Shown here: positions 13,865 to 22,913 of the stretch, one piece after another
How the letters are laid out: each line of letters starts with the position of its first letter
How positions within the stretch are numbered: position 1 is the stretch's first letter
Virus record (IMG/VR): IMGVR_UViG_3300006790_000058
Span: 1-34,701 of that record
Reading direction: 5' to 3' (one strand)
Source: a virus
Length of the DNA stretch: 34,701 nt
Program-made: the position numbers and the translations under genes
Notes under the pieces: model-generated
Told to the model about the DNA's origin: nothing
The model's database searches: none
Seen by the model: the letters and a program-made list of their open reading frames with translations, nothing else

Positions 13865-15429
13865 TAAGGTAATCCCCCTGACTGTTGGATGAGCCTGTCA
13901 ACTTGCTTATCCGAAAGGTCGTCAAGACCATCTTCAGTAAAACCACCAAGATTTACAGCACGATCTGCTTCTTCTATGAAGTCATTTGTGGCAGCACGAA
14001 TCGCTCGTTCATCCGATAACCCTTGATCCTTGTACGATTTTAATCCACCATTGAAGTTATTTATGAGAATTTCATTTACTCGCATAAACGCTTTAAGACG
14101 TACCTTTAATGCTTGTGGGTCTGTAGCAAATCCACCCAAGACACGTTTTAATACTCGCTCAACTTCTGGCTCTGGCACTGCTGCACCAGATCTTTCACGC
14201 AAATGGGTATCGACAAGGTTGTAAAGCGTTGACCCAAGATAATTTACCTCATCAGAAACAAGCTTACCACCAGATACAGCACTCAAAAACTCTGTCCATC
14301 GACCATCTATAGCCCCAAAGTTTTCTGCAATTTCCGGATCATTAAGACTTTCAACTACCCCCTGCGCGATCTCGTTCTGAGATTTTAACAAGACAACCTC
14401 TTTGCGTTCAGGCGTAAACTCTTTCTTGATCCTTTCTTTGCGCTCAGTTTCCTCTACTCGTATATCTGCCTCTGCCTGTTTTGTTTGCAAATCAGTTTGC
14501 AATGCTTCTTCTGTTTTGAGCTTCTCAAATTTAGTTTTCAACTGCCTTGCGATGCTTGAATTTGAAAGATCTGGATTGTTCGCAATAGCATCCAATACCG
14601 ATCCAAGATTGGTAATATCGGCATCTTCTTTCAGCAATTGCCTTGCTTCTGCCAACAATTGCCCTGACCCATGACTTCTGAAACCACCCTTAAAATTTCC
14701 ACCTTGCAATGATGGGGTTTGTTCCCCACCAGAGACTGTTGGTTGTGCATCCGGTAACCCTGCCAACGGTGTCAATGCCCTTTCGCGTTGCTCCAACTCA
14801 GCTTCTGCGTTCAACTGTTCTCTACGATCAGCAAACTCTTTAGCAGTAAGGCGACCTTCATTACGGGCTTGTTCCAAGATGTCTAATTTACCAATCACAT
14901 CTTGCACTTCAGATATTTCTGCATCTACTTGATCTGCTTCACTATCTCCCTGAACTGTGCCCATTGATCCAGAGATAATACTCAGCAAGTCACCATTTCC
15001 CGTTGATGGTAAATTGCGTTTTATGTTAGAAGGAATGGGGCGATTAGGGTCTCTGCGGTCAGGCATATTCTGGACCGGATTACCTGTTGCTCCTGAGGGT
15101 GATGGCAAAGCAATTGGGTTTACTGTTTTTCCCCCATCTTGACTTGGCAATTGTACGCCAGGCTTTGGCAAAGCATCTAACAGTGCTTTACCGCCTACGC
15201 CTGGTCCTTGCCCCATCAAAGCAGTATTGCCCTCAAGAAATTTGCTCACTGCTTGTTGTTTAGCAGGACCATCTGGCATTGCCATGATCAATCGTTGTAA
15301 TTCTGCACGATCCTGTTCCATACGCTTGCGCTTGCGCTCTTCTTCGGCAAGTTTGCGCTCACGATTTTCCCTTACCTTCTCACCACCAGCAATCGTGGCA
15401 GATCCAAGTATGTCTAAAAATGATGCCAT
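13864..15429 (-). CDS. Large coiled-coil virion protein, probable ejection protein
   Basis: 521 residues from ATG 15429, with GGGGAG 6 nt upstream; an earlier in-frame ATG lacks this. The N-terminus (MASFLDILGSATIAGGEKV) is a hydrophobic start, then a charged helix (RENRERKLAEEERKRKRMEQ). Gly/Pro-rich linkers follow, then further coiled coils (RLKTKFEKLKTEE, ADIRVEETERKERIKKEF) and a C-terminal helical domain. No enzyme motif. It lies between two other large probable internal proteins, which supports a virion role. Confidence 0.5.
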   Translation of the reverse strand: MASFLDILGSATIAGGEKVRENRERKLAEEERKRKRMEQDRAELQRLIMAMPDGPAKQQAVSKFLEGNTALMGQGPGVGGKALLDALPKPGVQLPSQDGGKTVNPIALPSPSGATGNPVQNMPDRRDPNRPIPSNIKRNLPSTGNGDLLSIISGSMGTVQGDSEADQVDAEISEVQDVIGKLDILEQARNEGRLTAKEFADRREQLNAEAELEQRERALTPLAGLPDAQPTVSGGEQTPSLQGGNFKGGFRSHGSGQLLAEARQLLKEDADITNLGSVLDAIANNPDLSNSSIARQLKTKFEKLKTEEALQTDLQTKQAEADIRVEETERKERIKKEFTPERKEVVLLKSQNEIAQGVVESLNDPEIAENFGAIDGRWTEFLSAVSGGKLVSDEVNYLGSTLYNLVDTHLRERSGAAVPEPEVERVLKRVLGGFATDPQALKVRLKAFMRVNEILINNFNGGLKSYKDQGLSDERAIRAATNDFIEEADRAVNLGGFTEDGLDDLSDKQVDRLIQQSGGLP

Positions 15430-15439
15430 ATTTGCTCCC

Positions 15440-17902
15440 CTAAGTTGCGCGTCTTGCAGCATTTGCCCCTGCTACCCATGGTTGGTGTGGACCAGGAATA
15501 AGGCTTGCAAGATCAAGTCCTGCGCTAAAAATATCACCCCACCAACTGCGATCCGCATCTTTGCGGTCTGCACTAAACTGTTGGCGTTGCAACTCAAGTT
15601 GGTTCTGTAGCAAGTCTGAGCGATTCTGTGCCTCTGTCTCACGGACACCCAAGTCACCAAGACCAAGCAAACGATCAAGCGTCTGACGACCACCCTGCAC
15701 CTGTGCATCCAGATCTTGAGCACCTTTGCCAAGGTTGAACTGACTCTGCGTCTGACCAAAGCCAAGTGCTTGGTTCAGCGCATTGTCTCTACGCAACTGC
15801 TGGTTCGATTGTAAGTTCAATCGCTCACGATTTTGTGCCTCTCGCAAGTCTCCCAACACACCGGCAGTGTCACCACCACGCAAGATGCCCAATCTGTTGA
15901 GCTCTTCTAACGACTGATCCTTGTCCAGTGCCTGTTGATTGGCTAAGTCTGCGAGTTCTAACTCTGATGTTGCAGAAAAAGCATCGTCATTAAGGATGCT
16001 GTTGAGCCGATTTTGGATGGTGCCAAAGATCTCTGGATCACTGACATTGCTTTGGAAGCTGATATCTTGCTGACCATTGGTGCCAGAAGCAACATCTGCT
16101 AAGACATCACCAACACTTTTGCGTGTGCCAATCGCATTTTGGATGTCTTGCAAGTTAAAGCCGACATTTGCATCTATCGGACCCGTTGCACCAAATCTAT
16201 CGGTCAGCGCACTGGAAATGTCGGCACCAAAGTTACCAACGCCACCTTGTATCTGGTTCAAGATGTCACGGATTGGCCCGTCCTCTCCCAAGGCAGTTTT
16301 GATGTCTCCTAACCCACCAGTGATATTGCTCAGTCCATTTTCGCCACTGAGCAAGTTCTGAATATCTGTTATGCCTCCACCCAAACCACCTTGCCCATCC
16401 GGTCCTTGCAAGATGTTTTGCAATTTGGTAATGTCACCACCCAAAACATCTTGCAAGCCACTAATCTGACCACCCAAACCACCAAGACCGGTAGGATCAG
16501 TCAGCAAGCTTGAGATAGCATTTAAACCGTTTTCGCCTTGGAATATATCGCTCTCCAGACCACTAATCTGACCACGCAGTTGCCCAGGTATGTTCTCAAG
16601 CAATTGCGAGATGCTTAAGTCACTACGTGAGTTGCCGATAAGGTTGGTGATGCTTTCAAAAGGATTGGTACCACCACCAATGCCCAATCGTTCTCCAATA
16701 TCTGCCAATGGGTTGGTAATAGTATCTTGGAATCTGCCACTTCCGAGCAAGTCTTCAGCCGTTAGTGTGTCAAAGTTGCGATTGCCAATGGCATCGTTAA
16801 TTGCAGTTGTAAAGTCATCACCTGTGAAGTTGTTTTGCAAGAAAGTGCTTGCTTCTGTGCCAAACAAATCAGAAGGATCAAACTCGCCAAATGTGTTACC
16901 TGCCTCTTTCTTAAACAAGTCAGAAGGATCAAACCCTGTAAAAGCAGTATTTAATCGGGTATTAAGATCTGCTTTAGGATTGAAGCCCTTAAGGATATCC
17001 TCAAAGGATGTAACGCTGGCACCAAAACGATTTGTCGGATCAGAAAGGTTTGTGTTGAACTGATCTGAAGGATCGAACCCCTCAATACTGTCCACGAACC
17101 CCGACAACCTATTAAGCAAACCATCTAATTCTGCATTGCCCGTTGCGAAAGGTGATCCAGCACCACCAGCACCAGGTTGACCAGCACCACCAGGTTGACC
17201 AGCACCAGGAGTGTCACCACCCAGTGGTGATTGGTTGGGGTTGGGATTTGCAGGGTCACGGAGATTACCAAGACCACCTGTGCCTCCTTGCACAACCGTT
17301 GGATCGGGATCAGCAGTATTTGGGGCATCACTTATATTATGGAAAAACTGTGGACCCTGAGTTTGCAATGCGATAAAGTCCTTAAAATCAATCACCCCGT
17401 CATTGTCAAAATCAAAAGCAGGATTATAAGTAGCCTGTCCTGCTTTTGAGTTGAAAGATGCCTCAAATAAAGGCATTGCCCGTTCAATCGACTGTTGGCG
17501 GTTGGCATCCACTTGCCCAGGCGTAAAGGTACCACCCAGAGTATTATCTGGATGTTGCCCAGGGCTGTCACCAGGGAAACGCTCAACATTCTCATTGACA
17601 TTAAACTCATCTTCTGGTGTATCATCAACACGCTCACCAGGTCGCTGAGTTCCTGAGTCACGATTTGTTACTGACTGCCCAGGCGTTGGTGGAGGGGGAG
17701 GAGGGGGAGGAGGGGGTGGTGGTGCCTGACCAGTTGGACCTTGTGGTGGTGGTGGTGGATTGCTATTCTGCCCACCAAAAGCTTGTAAGCCACCATGCCG
17801 ATTTGCAAGGTCTGTAAAGTCTTGATCGTTAAAATCTGTTACAGGTCGGTTGATAGCATTTGCCTGTAAGATTTTTCGCCTCATATCGTCAGTTATAGCC
17901 AT
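15440..17902 (-). CDS. Large virion protein with polyproline tract and EF-hand loop
   Basis: 820 residues. A polyproline tract (12 consecutive prolines at about 61-72, plus shorter ones) follows a short N-terminal domain. At residues 163-176 FDFDNDGVIDFKDF matches a canonical EF-hand/dockerin calcium loop, with Asp at positions 1, 3, 5, 9 and 12. Then come FDPSDLF-type repeats (about 275-350) and long Gly/Leu/Ile-rich repeats (QISGLQDVLGGDITKLQNIL and relatives). The C-terminal third is Gln/Leu-rich with coiled coils. One EF-hand alone is half of a usual dockerin pair. Position suggests an internal virion or adhesion protein. The ATG at 17902 overlaps the upstream TGA. Confidence 0.55.
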   Translation of the reverse strand: MAITDDMRRKILQANAINRPVTDFNDQDFTDLANRHGGLQAFGGQNSNPPPPPQGPTGQAPPPPPPPPPPPPTPGQSVTNRDSGTQRPGERVDDTPEDEFNVNENVERFPGDSPGQHPDNTLGGTFTPGQVDANRQQSIERAMPLFEASFNSKAGQATYNPAFDFDNDGVIDFKDFIALQTQGPQFFHNISDAPNTADPDPTVVQGGTGGLGNLRDPANPNPNQSPLGGDTPGAGQPGGAGQPGAGGAGSPFATGNAELDGLLNRLSGFVDSIEGFDPSDQFNTNLSDPTNRFGASVTSFEDILKGFNPKADLNTRLNTAFTGFDPSDLFKKEAGNTFGEFDPSDLFGTEASTFLQNNFTGDDFTTAINDAIGNRNFDTLTAEDLLGSGRFQDTITNPLADIGERLGIGGGTNPFESITNLIGNSRSDLSISQLLENIPGQLRGQISGLESDIFQGENGLNAISSLLTDPTGLGGLGGQISGLQDVLGGDITKLQNILQGPDGQGGLGGGITDIQNLLSGENGLSNITGGLGDIKTALGEDGPIRDILNQIQGGVGNFGADISSALTDRFGATGPIDANVGFNLQDIQNAIGTRKSVGDVLADVASGTNGQQDISFQSNVSDPEIFGTIQNRLNSILNDDAFSATSELELADLANQQALDKDQSLEELNRLGILRGGDTAGVLGDLREAQNRERLNLQSNQQLRRDNALNQALGFGQTQSQFNLGKGAQDLDAQVQGGRQTLDRLLGLGDLGVRETEAQNRSDLLQNQLELQRQQFSADRKDADRSWWGDIFSAGLDLASLIPGPHQPWVAGANAARRAT

Positions 17903-19440
17903 CAGATCACCCCTTCTCGACGCTTACGTGTGCGTCCTATTGCACGATATACACATGTCGCTTTACGAATAGACATCTCTTCATCCACCGCAGCATTTTG
18001 ATATTTTAGCCGGATATGTGGGTCATAACCAGACAAGTTCTGATCCAAGTTCAACACCTGTGATGTATCTTCAGCAATTGCACTGACACCGATCTGAAAA
18101 CCCGTTTCTATCGCATCAAAGGTGCCTTTGGGTTCGATAACATCCGTTGCTTCGGGTGAACTGGTCATCGTAGCAGTAAACGCGATGTCATACGAACCTT
18201 TGATATCTAAACTTGTTCGGCAAAACAGCCAACGAGGGGTCACATCTTCACCCTCTGGAGATACTGAAGATGTCTCAAACCACCCATCGATTGCCGTATC
18301 TGTGGTGCCATCACTGTCAGAAAGGTTCGAAGGGTCTTCATCATAAACAAAACCGTCACTGATGCCACCACTGTGGGGGTCACCATCGATAGTAGCAGCA
18401 AATGCGCGTGTCGTTCCCGTCCAAGGAACATAGAAACAACCCAAACGATAGTTATAAACGATGCGATGATTCATCGTTGTCTGACCAGCACCATATGGCA
18501 AATAGAACCATATCTCATTCTGCTTTGGATAGTTGATAGCAAAAGAATCTTTCAACGCAGATGTGTTTATGCTATCCCAATATCGTGACCCATCAAGACG
18601 TTCTGACAACTTACGACTGGTATTCCCATCAAAGGCGTATATCCCATCCTCACGGACATATACCTGCACCTCACCGATTGTCGGTATCGTTACCGTCAAC
18701 AGGCTTGCATTGCTAACAGTTCCCTTTGCCTGTTTTGGCACCTGTCGATAGGGAGTCACTGCATTGCCAGTAGGCACCAACAGTGTAATAGACGATTCGG
18801 AATGGATCACTTGGAAATTGGACATTGACCGCATACCCGTATTTATCGTGCCTGTCTGGAAGAAGCTTGTCGTTCCCCACGACTCGATATTTCCGGTGTC
18901 TGATCGCCAAACATCTTCAGTGCCTGTACTCGTATTCGCTGCCCATGCCCTGTTATCCCAAAAATCCCAATATTTTGCCCATGTAAATCGCCCATCGACA
19001 CTTAATGTGCCGAGGTTGCCACCCGCACTTTCCCACTTGATGATGGTGTCACCACTGACACCGTTATGCCCTATCATCGTGCCAAAAGCATCTGCCAATG
19101 ACCACTTGTTACCACTTGTAATTGTTGCTGATCCGGTGCGATCAACAAAGACACCGTTACTTGCAGAATCTTCGTAGAAAGATGTTCCAGCAAAGGCATA
19201 TACCCTTTTGGTGTCTGCATCGAAAGCATGTTGCCCAAACGTATCTATAGTAGGTGTACCAGATATGGCAGAAGAGTTGTAAGGGGTCGAGCCAGGTCGC
19301 TGACGCAGTGATCCATCGGGCAAGACGCGCATGTTCTCACCGTCATAAATCTCTCGTGGGTCTAAATCGTCAGAAGGTTTGCTTGCATTGAACCCACCAA
19401 CCCAAGGCCCAAGCACATGTGGTGATCCGATAATTGGCAT
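17902..19440 (-). CDS. Tail nozzle-like protein (tubular B-like position)
   Basis: 512 residues. The N-terminal pattern LDPREIYDGENMRVLPDGSLRQRPG (residues about 26-50) is typical of large podoviral tail proteins that open with a segment on natively bound sites, as in tail tubular or stabilisation proteins. The rest is beta-rich (FAGTSFYEDSA, VYVREDGIYAFDGN, IWFYLPYGAGQ), consistent with a beta-propeller. It follows the adaptor-like gene directly, as in short-tailed phages. The RBS is weak. Family assignment is by pattern and position. Confidence 0.5.
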   Translation of the reverse strand: MPIIGSPHVLGPWVGGFNASKPSDDLDPREIYDGENMRVLPDGSLRQRPGSTPYNSSAISGTPTIDTFGQHAFDADTKRVYAFAGTSFYEDSASNGVFVDRTGSATITSGNKWSLADAFGTMIGHNGVSGDTIIKWESAGGNLGTLSVDGRFTWAKYWDFWDNRAWAANTSTGTEDVWRSDTGNIESWGTTSFFQTGTINTGMRSMSNFQVIHSESSITLLVPTGNAVTPYRQVPKQAKGTVSNASLLTVTIPTIGEVQVYVREDGIYAFDGNTSRKLSERLDGSRYWDSINTSALKDSFAINYPKQNEIWFYLPYGAGQTTMNHRIVYNYRLGCFYVPWTGTTRAFAATIDGDPHSGGISDGFVYDEDPSNLSDSDGTTDTAIDGWFETSSVSPEGEDVTPRWLFCRTSLDIKGSYDIAFTATMTSSPEATDVIEPKGTFDAIETGFQIGVSAIAEDTSQVLNLDQNLSGYDPHIRLKYQNAAVDEEMSIRKATCVYRAIGRTRKRREGVI

Positions 19441-19445
19441 AGTAT

Positions 19446-20159
19446 TTAAGAGCTCAAAGACCCTTCGTTGACGTTGAAGTTAAAGTTCTGCCGTACAAAT
19501 ATCTCCCCAGGTCTACCCATACGGTCAGGGGTATTACCACTCTCTGCTTCTGCGTCTACTTTCAAGCTGTTCTGTATTGCCCGTTCATACAGCAGATAAT
19601 CGGTCTGCTCACCATTGAGATCACCGAGCTCTCCCTTGTATTGCGAAGAGATGAAGTATATCAGCGCATTCTGCGCCCAAGGTGGCAATGTCGCAGCAAG
19701 GTCAGTCGCATCGTCACTGCTCGTCTTATCAGCGATAAAGGCAAAATATCGGTATGTTATCGTTGTTGCAGAGTCGTCAGGGATCGGATATACATCAACA
19801 GTCCAGTATCCTGTTGTGGCATTTATCCCTGCCAAATACACCACGCGAGGGTTGCCCGTTTCATCGGCATCTGGATCGGCACGATCAACAACGCTTGCAT
19901 CTACCATATCCATCGTGTGGTTGTCTGTGGTGTTGATAAACGACAACGGGCGCATCACATCAGATGCCAATGAGTAGTTGCGCGTAGAAGCAACAGTGGT
20001 AAACGTGCTCGACTTGAAAAGCCATTTCCATGCTCTTCGTTCTGATAGATCACGCAGTCCGACATTGAAATAGTCTCTGGCATTGTTCAAAAAAGCAGAT
20101 GCTTCTTCATTCAATCCCACCCTACGCAATGCCATTGTCATCACTTTATTAAGTGTCAT
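19446..20159 (-). CDS. Head-tail adaptor-like protein (tubular A-like)
   Basis: 237 residues. The N-terminal helix (MTLNKVMTMALRRVGLNEEA) and LRDLSERRAWKWLFKSSTFT are typical of the gp11/connector-type proteins. They are followed by a beta region YSLASDVMRPLSFINTTD and TTITYRYFAFIADKT, then a helix (PPWAQNALIYFISSQY). This layout matches adaptor proteins that bind the portal and start the tail tube. Its ATG overlaps the upstream TGA (ATGA), and the nozzle-like gene follows. Confidence comes from the pattern and its neighbours. Confidence 0.55.
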   Translation of the reverse strand: MTLNKVMTMALRRVGLNEEASAFLNNARDYFNVGLRDLSERRAWKWLFKSSTFTTVASTRNYSLASDVMRPLSFINTTDNHTMDMVDASVVDRADPDADETGNPRVVYLAGINATTGYWTVDVYPIPDDSATTITYRYFAFIADKTSSDDATDLAATLPPWAQNALIYFISSQYKGELGDLNGEQTDYLLYERAIQNSLKVDAEAESGNTPDRMGRPGEIFVRQNFNFNVNEGSLSS

Positions 20160-20596
20160 TCAAACACCTCGCCAATATCGTCGATATAATATCCCATCAC
20201 GTTCATGTGTATATCATCATCATCGGTTTTGCCATTGACATATACACCCTTGTTGACAATGATGTTCAAGCTCCCCATCGGGAAAATATCCCCTTGCACC
20301 ATTGCCAACTGGAACAGTATGCGATCAACAGTTGTCGATGAAACGCTTGTCGCCTCATAGACAATAACGGTGGCATCTACCGTTGCAGAAACTTGCTTAT
20401 CAGCGCGAGCAAAAAAGCCTGTGATAACGAATTGCTTGCCCTGCTTGGGCATGTAAAAGTTGTATGCCGTATCGGGTTCTGCCAACTCGTTGAACTTTGT
20501 CAAATCATAGTTTAATGGAGCAACAACAAGCTGACCGGAGGGGGTCACCCTTGCCTTTACCTCATTATCGCCTGAAATAACAACGGGCATTGCCAT
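20156..20596 (-). CDS. Unknown virion-associated protein
   Basis: 146 residues, beta-rich (MPVVISGDNEVKARV, KQFVITGFFARADKQ, ATVDATVIVYEAT). A beta-sandwich of head-decoration or fibre type is plausible but not recognised. The neighbour at 20596-21144 has the same size range and similar composition, so the two may be related. The ATG at 20596 shares a base with the previous TAA. Structural role inferred from location. Confidence 0.5.
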   Translation of the reverse strand: MAMPVVISGDNEVKARVTPSGQLVVAPLNYDLTKFNELAEPDTAYNFYMPKQGKQFVITGFFARADKQVSATVDATVIVYEATSVSSTTVDRILFQLAMVQGDIFPMGSLNIIVNKGVYVNGKTDDDDIHMNVMGYYIDDIGEVFE

Positions 20597-21144
20597 TAGA
20601 CAACTTCTCCATAATGCCCCGTGATCGTTACACTGCCCTCTACAACACTCGCTTCTACAACGTCAACAGCAATTGCATGTGTGTCTACAAGGTCATAACC
20701 TCGCAAGTCCAATGTGATATTTTCATCAACACCAAGAGACACGTAACGGATGATATTTGCTACCGTAATACTGTTACCAGTTTCATCAGCATACGCTTCT
20801 GCTTTGGCAAGCTTGCTAAACTCCGTGTTCATAGGGAATCCAACAACTTCTGTTCCAGCAGAGGTATATGCTGTTTTGACGATGTGAACCTTATACACGC
20901 TTGCAACAGAACCAGTAGAGATATAACATTCTGTAATGTGCAATGTCCTATCAGAATCTGTATTCTTCACTGCCAGCATGGTATCGTTAGCAGATGTGGT
21001 ATAAGGAACACTTGTCCAACTGTATGCTTGCCCAAGAGTAGCAGCATGTTCTATTTCAAGTTCTTCAATTGAACGCACTGTCGCTTCGCCATCATCCAAC
21101 ACGTTCAGAGTATTGCCGTTTTCTCCACCTTTTATGACAGCCAT
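20596..21144 (-). CDS. Unknown virion-associated beta-rich protein
   Basis: 182 residues. N-terminus MAVIKGGENGNTLNVLDDG, then alternating strands (TLHITECYISTGSVASV, NITLDLRGYDLVDTHAIAV, GSVTITGHYGEVV). No family recognised. The ATG at 21144 has AAGGA 8 nt upstream. It lies between glycosyltransferase-linked genes and adaptor-like genes. A small head or tail accessory protein is likely. Confidence 0.5.
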   Translation of the reverse strand: MAVIKGGENGNTLNVLDDGEATVRSIEELEIEHAATLGQAYSWTSVPYTTSANDTMLAVKNTDSDRTLHITECYISTGSVASVYKVHIVKTAYTSAGTEVVGFPMNTEFSKLAKAEAYADETGNSITVANIIRYVSLGVDENITLDLRGYDLVDTHAIAVDVVEASVVEGSVTITGHYGEVV

Positions 21145-21156
21145 CGTTTTGTCCTT

Positions 21157-21570
21157 TTAGTATTGTTCTTCGACATCATCGTCTGAGAGTTCATCATCGT
21201 TAAACTCTGCCAAATACTCGTTGACCTTCAACAATTGTGTCATCAGATGATCAAGGTCTATGCCGACATCGACAGCGATTTTGCCATCATCGGTCACTTG
21301 CACCGTTTTCGAGTCTCCGTTTAACGTTTCACCTGTCATGGGGCTTATACAATCTGTTGAAGTGTTGCCATCCGTGTCTGTGCGTTTGATACACAGGCGA
21401 TTATTTGTCTTGTCATACCACATCAGCGCATGACCTGACGGTGGGTCTGCTGGAGTGTCTGTTCTCCCAACGAAGAGCAGTTCACCAAACGAGAGCAAAG
21501 AACCATCACCAGAAAAACCTGTCGCATCTAATATCTCTGGATTACGAGAAAATTGTCCTTCTGGTGGCAT
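21157..21570 (-). CDS. Unknown acidic virion-associated protein
   Basis: 137 residues. Middle part HALMWYDKTNNRLCIKRTDT has the look of a beta-hairpin module found in fibres. The C-terminus is very acidic (FNDDELSDDDVEEQY). The ATG at 21570 has AGGGG 7 nt upstream. No family recognised. Confidence 0.5.
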   Translation of the reverse strand: MPPEGQFSRNPEILDATGFSGDGSLLSFGELLFVGRTDTPADPPSGHALMWYDKTNNRLCIKRTDTDGNTSTDCISPMTGETLNGDSKTVQVTDDGKIAVDVGIDLDHLMTQLLKVNEYLAEFNDDELSDDDVEEQY

Positions 21571-21580
21571 ATTCTATCCC

Positions 21581-22012
21581 CTACATCTGAGCAGTAGCAA
21601 TCATCTCTTCGATTTGTGCTTCGTTTGCATGATCCCAATTCTTCACGTTGCCGTCTAACCACTGCTGTTGCCAGGCATGTACGGCTTGCTCACCCAGTTC
21701 GGTAATATGTTCAGGGGGATTGGGCACAAAACCTTCAGGATGTGCTGCACCACCTGTTGCCAATGCCATATTCTTGATCTCTTCTTCGGTGACACGTTTT
21801 TTTCGCCTTTTTGGGGCACCAATAACTTTTGATATGCCCACCGCTTCAGCAAATGCTGCTTTGTCATCATCACTTGCATGTGCCAATGCATCACGGATAT
21901 CTGAAAGAGAGATTTTAGGAGTATCAACCACTGGTTCTGACACCTCTGAAATGTCAGGCACTGGCAAGTCCATAGGTTCTTGGGAGTTCTTTTTGGTCGC
22001 TTGTTTCGCCAT
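21581..22012 (-). CDS. Unknown protein overlapping the GT4 gene
   Basis: 143 residues from ATG 22012, with AAGGA about 9 nt upstream. N-terminus Lys/Glu/Pro-rich (MAKQATKKNSQEPMDLPVP), a basic patch (GAPKRRKKRVTEEE), then a helical C-terminus (LGEQAVHAWQQQWLDGNV). It overlaps the upstream glycosyltransferase by 59 nt in another frame. Position would allow an accessory of the glycosyltransferase cassette or a virion protein; neither can be shown. Confidence 0.5.
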   Translation of the reverse strand: MAKQATKKNSQEPMDLPVPDISEVSEPVVDTPKISLSDIRDALAHASDDDKAAFAEAVGISKVIGAPKRRKKRVTEEEIKNMALATGGAAHPEGFVPNPPEHITELGEQAVHAWQQQWLDGNVKNWDHANEAQIEEMIATAQM

Positions 22013-22913
22013 GAGAAGTATCCTTGTAAATAGTGTGTAGTGTGTTCTGCCCACTTGCGACATTCGCATAGGACAGGTATTTGTCTACAACATTTTTTGC
22101 ATCGTGATGCTCTCTTACCCATGCAACAAGAGGTTCTTGGTCGTTGTCGGGGCAATTTCTGAGCATATCGGCAAGACCGTCAGCATCTAAGTTTAAAGAA
22201 GTCGCACGACCCGAATAGTTGTTCTGTGCAGAATGTCCGACATTTTCTGGTGTTATCCATCCATCACTGTGATGGTCGCCATTATACGATAATACCTGCA
22301 CACCACAAGCCATTGCTTCTACAACACCGCGTCCTGCCGTGATGACATATGAATATTCTGGTAACAGCTTCCATATCTCATCGACAGGGTTTTCTCTGTA
22401 GTGAGCAATGTCAAAGTCGATGCCGGCACGTTGACAGGCATGTGCTGCTGTTCTCATCGCATCGGTGCGTTTTGGCATGATCAATACCTTGCCATTGCGT
22501 TGATTGTCGGTGTATTTAAACTTGTCGAGGTCTATGGGTTGTCTGATGACATCAGCGAGATATCCCTGCTCTGCTTGTACCATGACAACTTCTTCTGATA
22601 CGCCCACATAGTGGTCAGCCCCACCACAGGTGCGCTCTAATGGGTGTAGTGGACCGTGAGAAGTGAACACCCGTGTGCCTTCTAACCGTTTGAAATGAGA
22701 AAATCCTACGCATGTGTTGTGGTTTATAATGATAACATCATACTCTGTTGCGCTCAGTTCCGTATATGTAGGACATGGCATGTCCAAACCGGTCATAAAA
22801 GACCATGCAGATACGTTGTGTCCTTTGTCCATTGCTGCTTTTGCCAATGTCTGTGTCCATGTTTGCGTACCACCAATTTCACGCAAGTCACGCGTCATAA
22901 ACAGAACATTCAT
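21954..22913 (-). CDS. GT-B fold glycosyltransferase (GT4-like)
   Basis: 319 residues. The N-terminal half starts MNVLFMTRDLREIGGTQTW, the Gly-Gly-containing loop of GT4-type enzymes, and continues DVIIINHNTC and VFTSHGPLHPLERT. The C-terminal half has VLIMPKRTDAMRTA and ITAGRGVVEAMACGVQVLSY, the E-x-x-x-x-G nucleotide-sugar region (Glu about 199). These are features of retaining GT4 enzymes that transfer sugar from an NDP-sugar. Substrate and acceptor are unknown. It overlaps the next cassette gene by 26 nt and the following gene by 59 nt, so it is fully embedded in the virion operon. Confidence 0.8.
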   Translation of the reverse strand: MNVLFMTRDLREIGGTQTWTQTLAKAAMDKGHNVSAWSFMTGLDMPCPTYTELSATEYDVIIINHNTCVGFSHFKRLEGTRVFTSHGPLHPLERTCGGADHYVGVSEEVVMVQAEQGYLADVIRQPIDLDKFKYTDNQRNGKVLIMPKRTDAMRTAAHACQRAGIDFDIAHYRENPVDEIWKLLPEYSYVITAGRGVVEAMACGVQVLSYNGDHHSDGWITPENVGHSAQNNYSGRATSLNLDADGLADMLRNCPDNDQEPLVAWVREHHDAKNVVDKYLSYANVASGQNTLHTIYKDTSHGETSDQKELPRTYGLASA

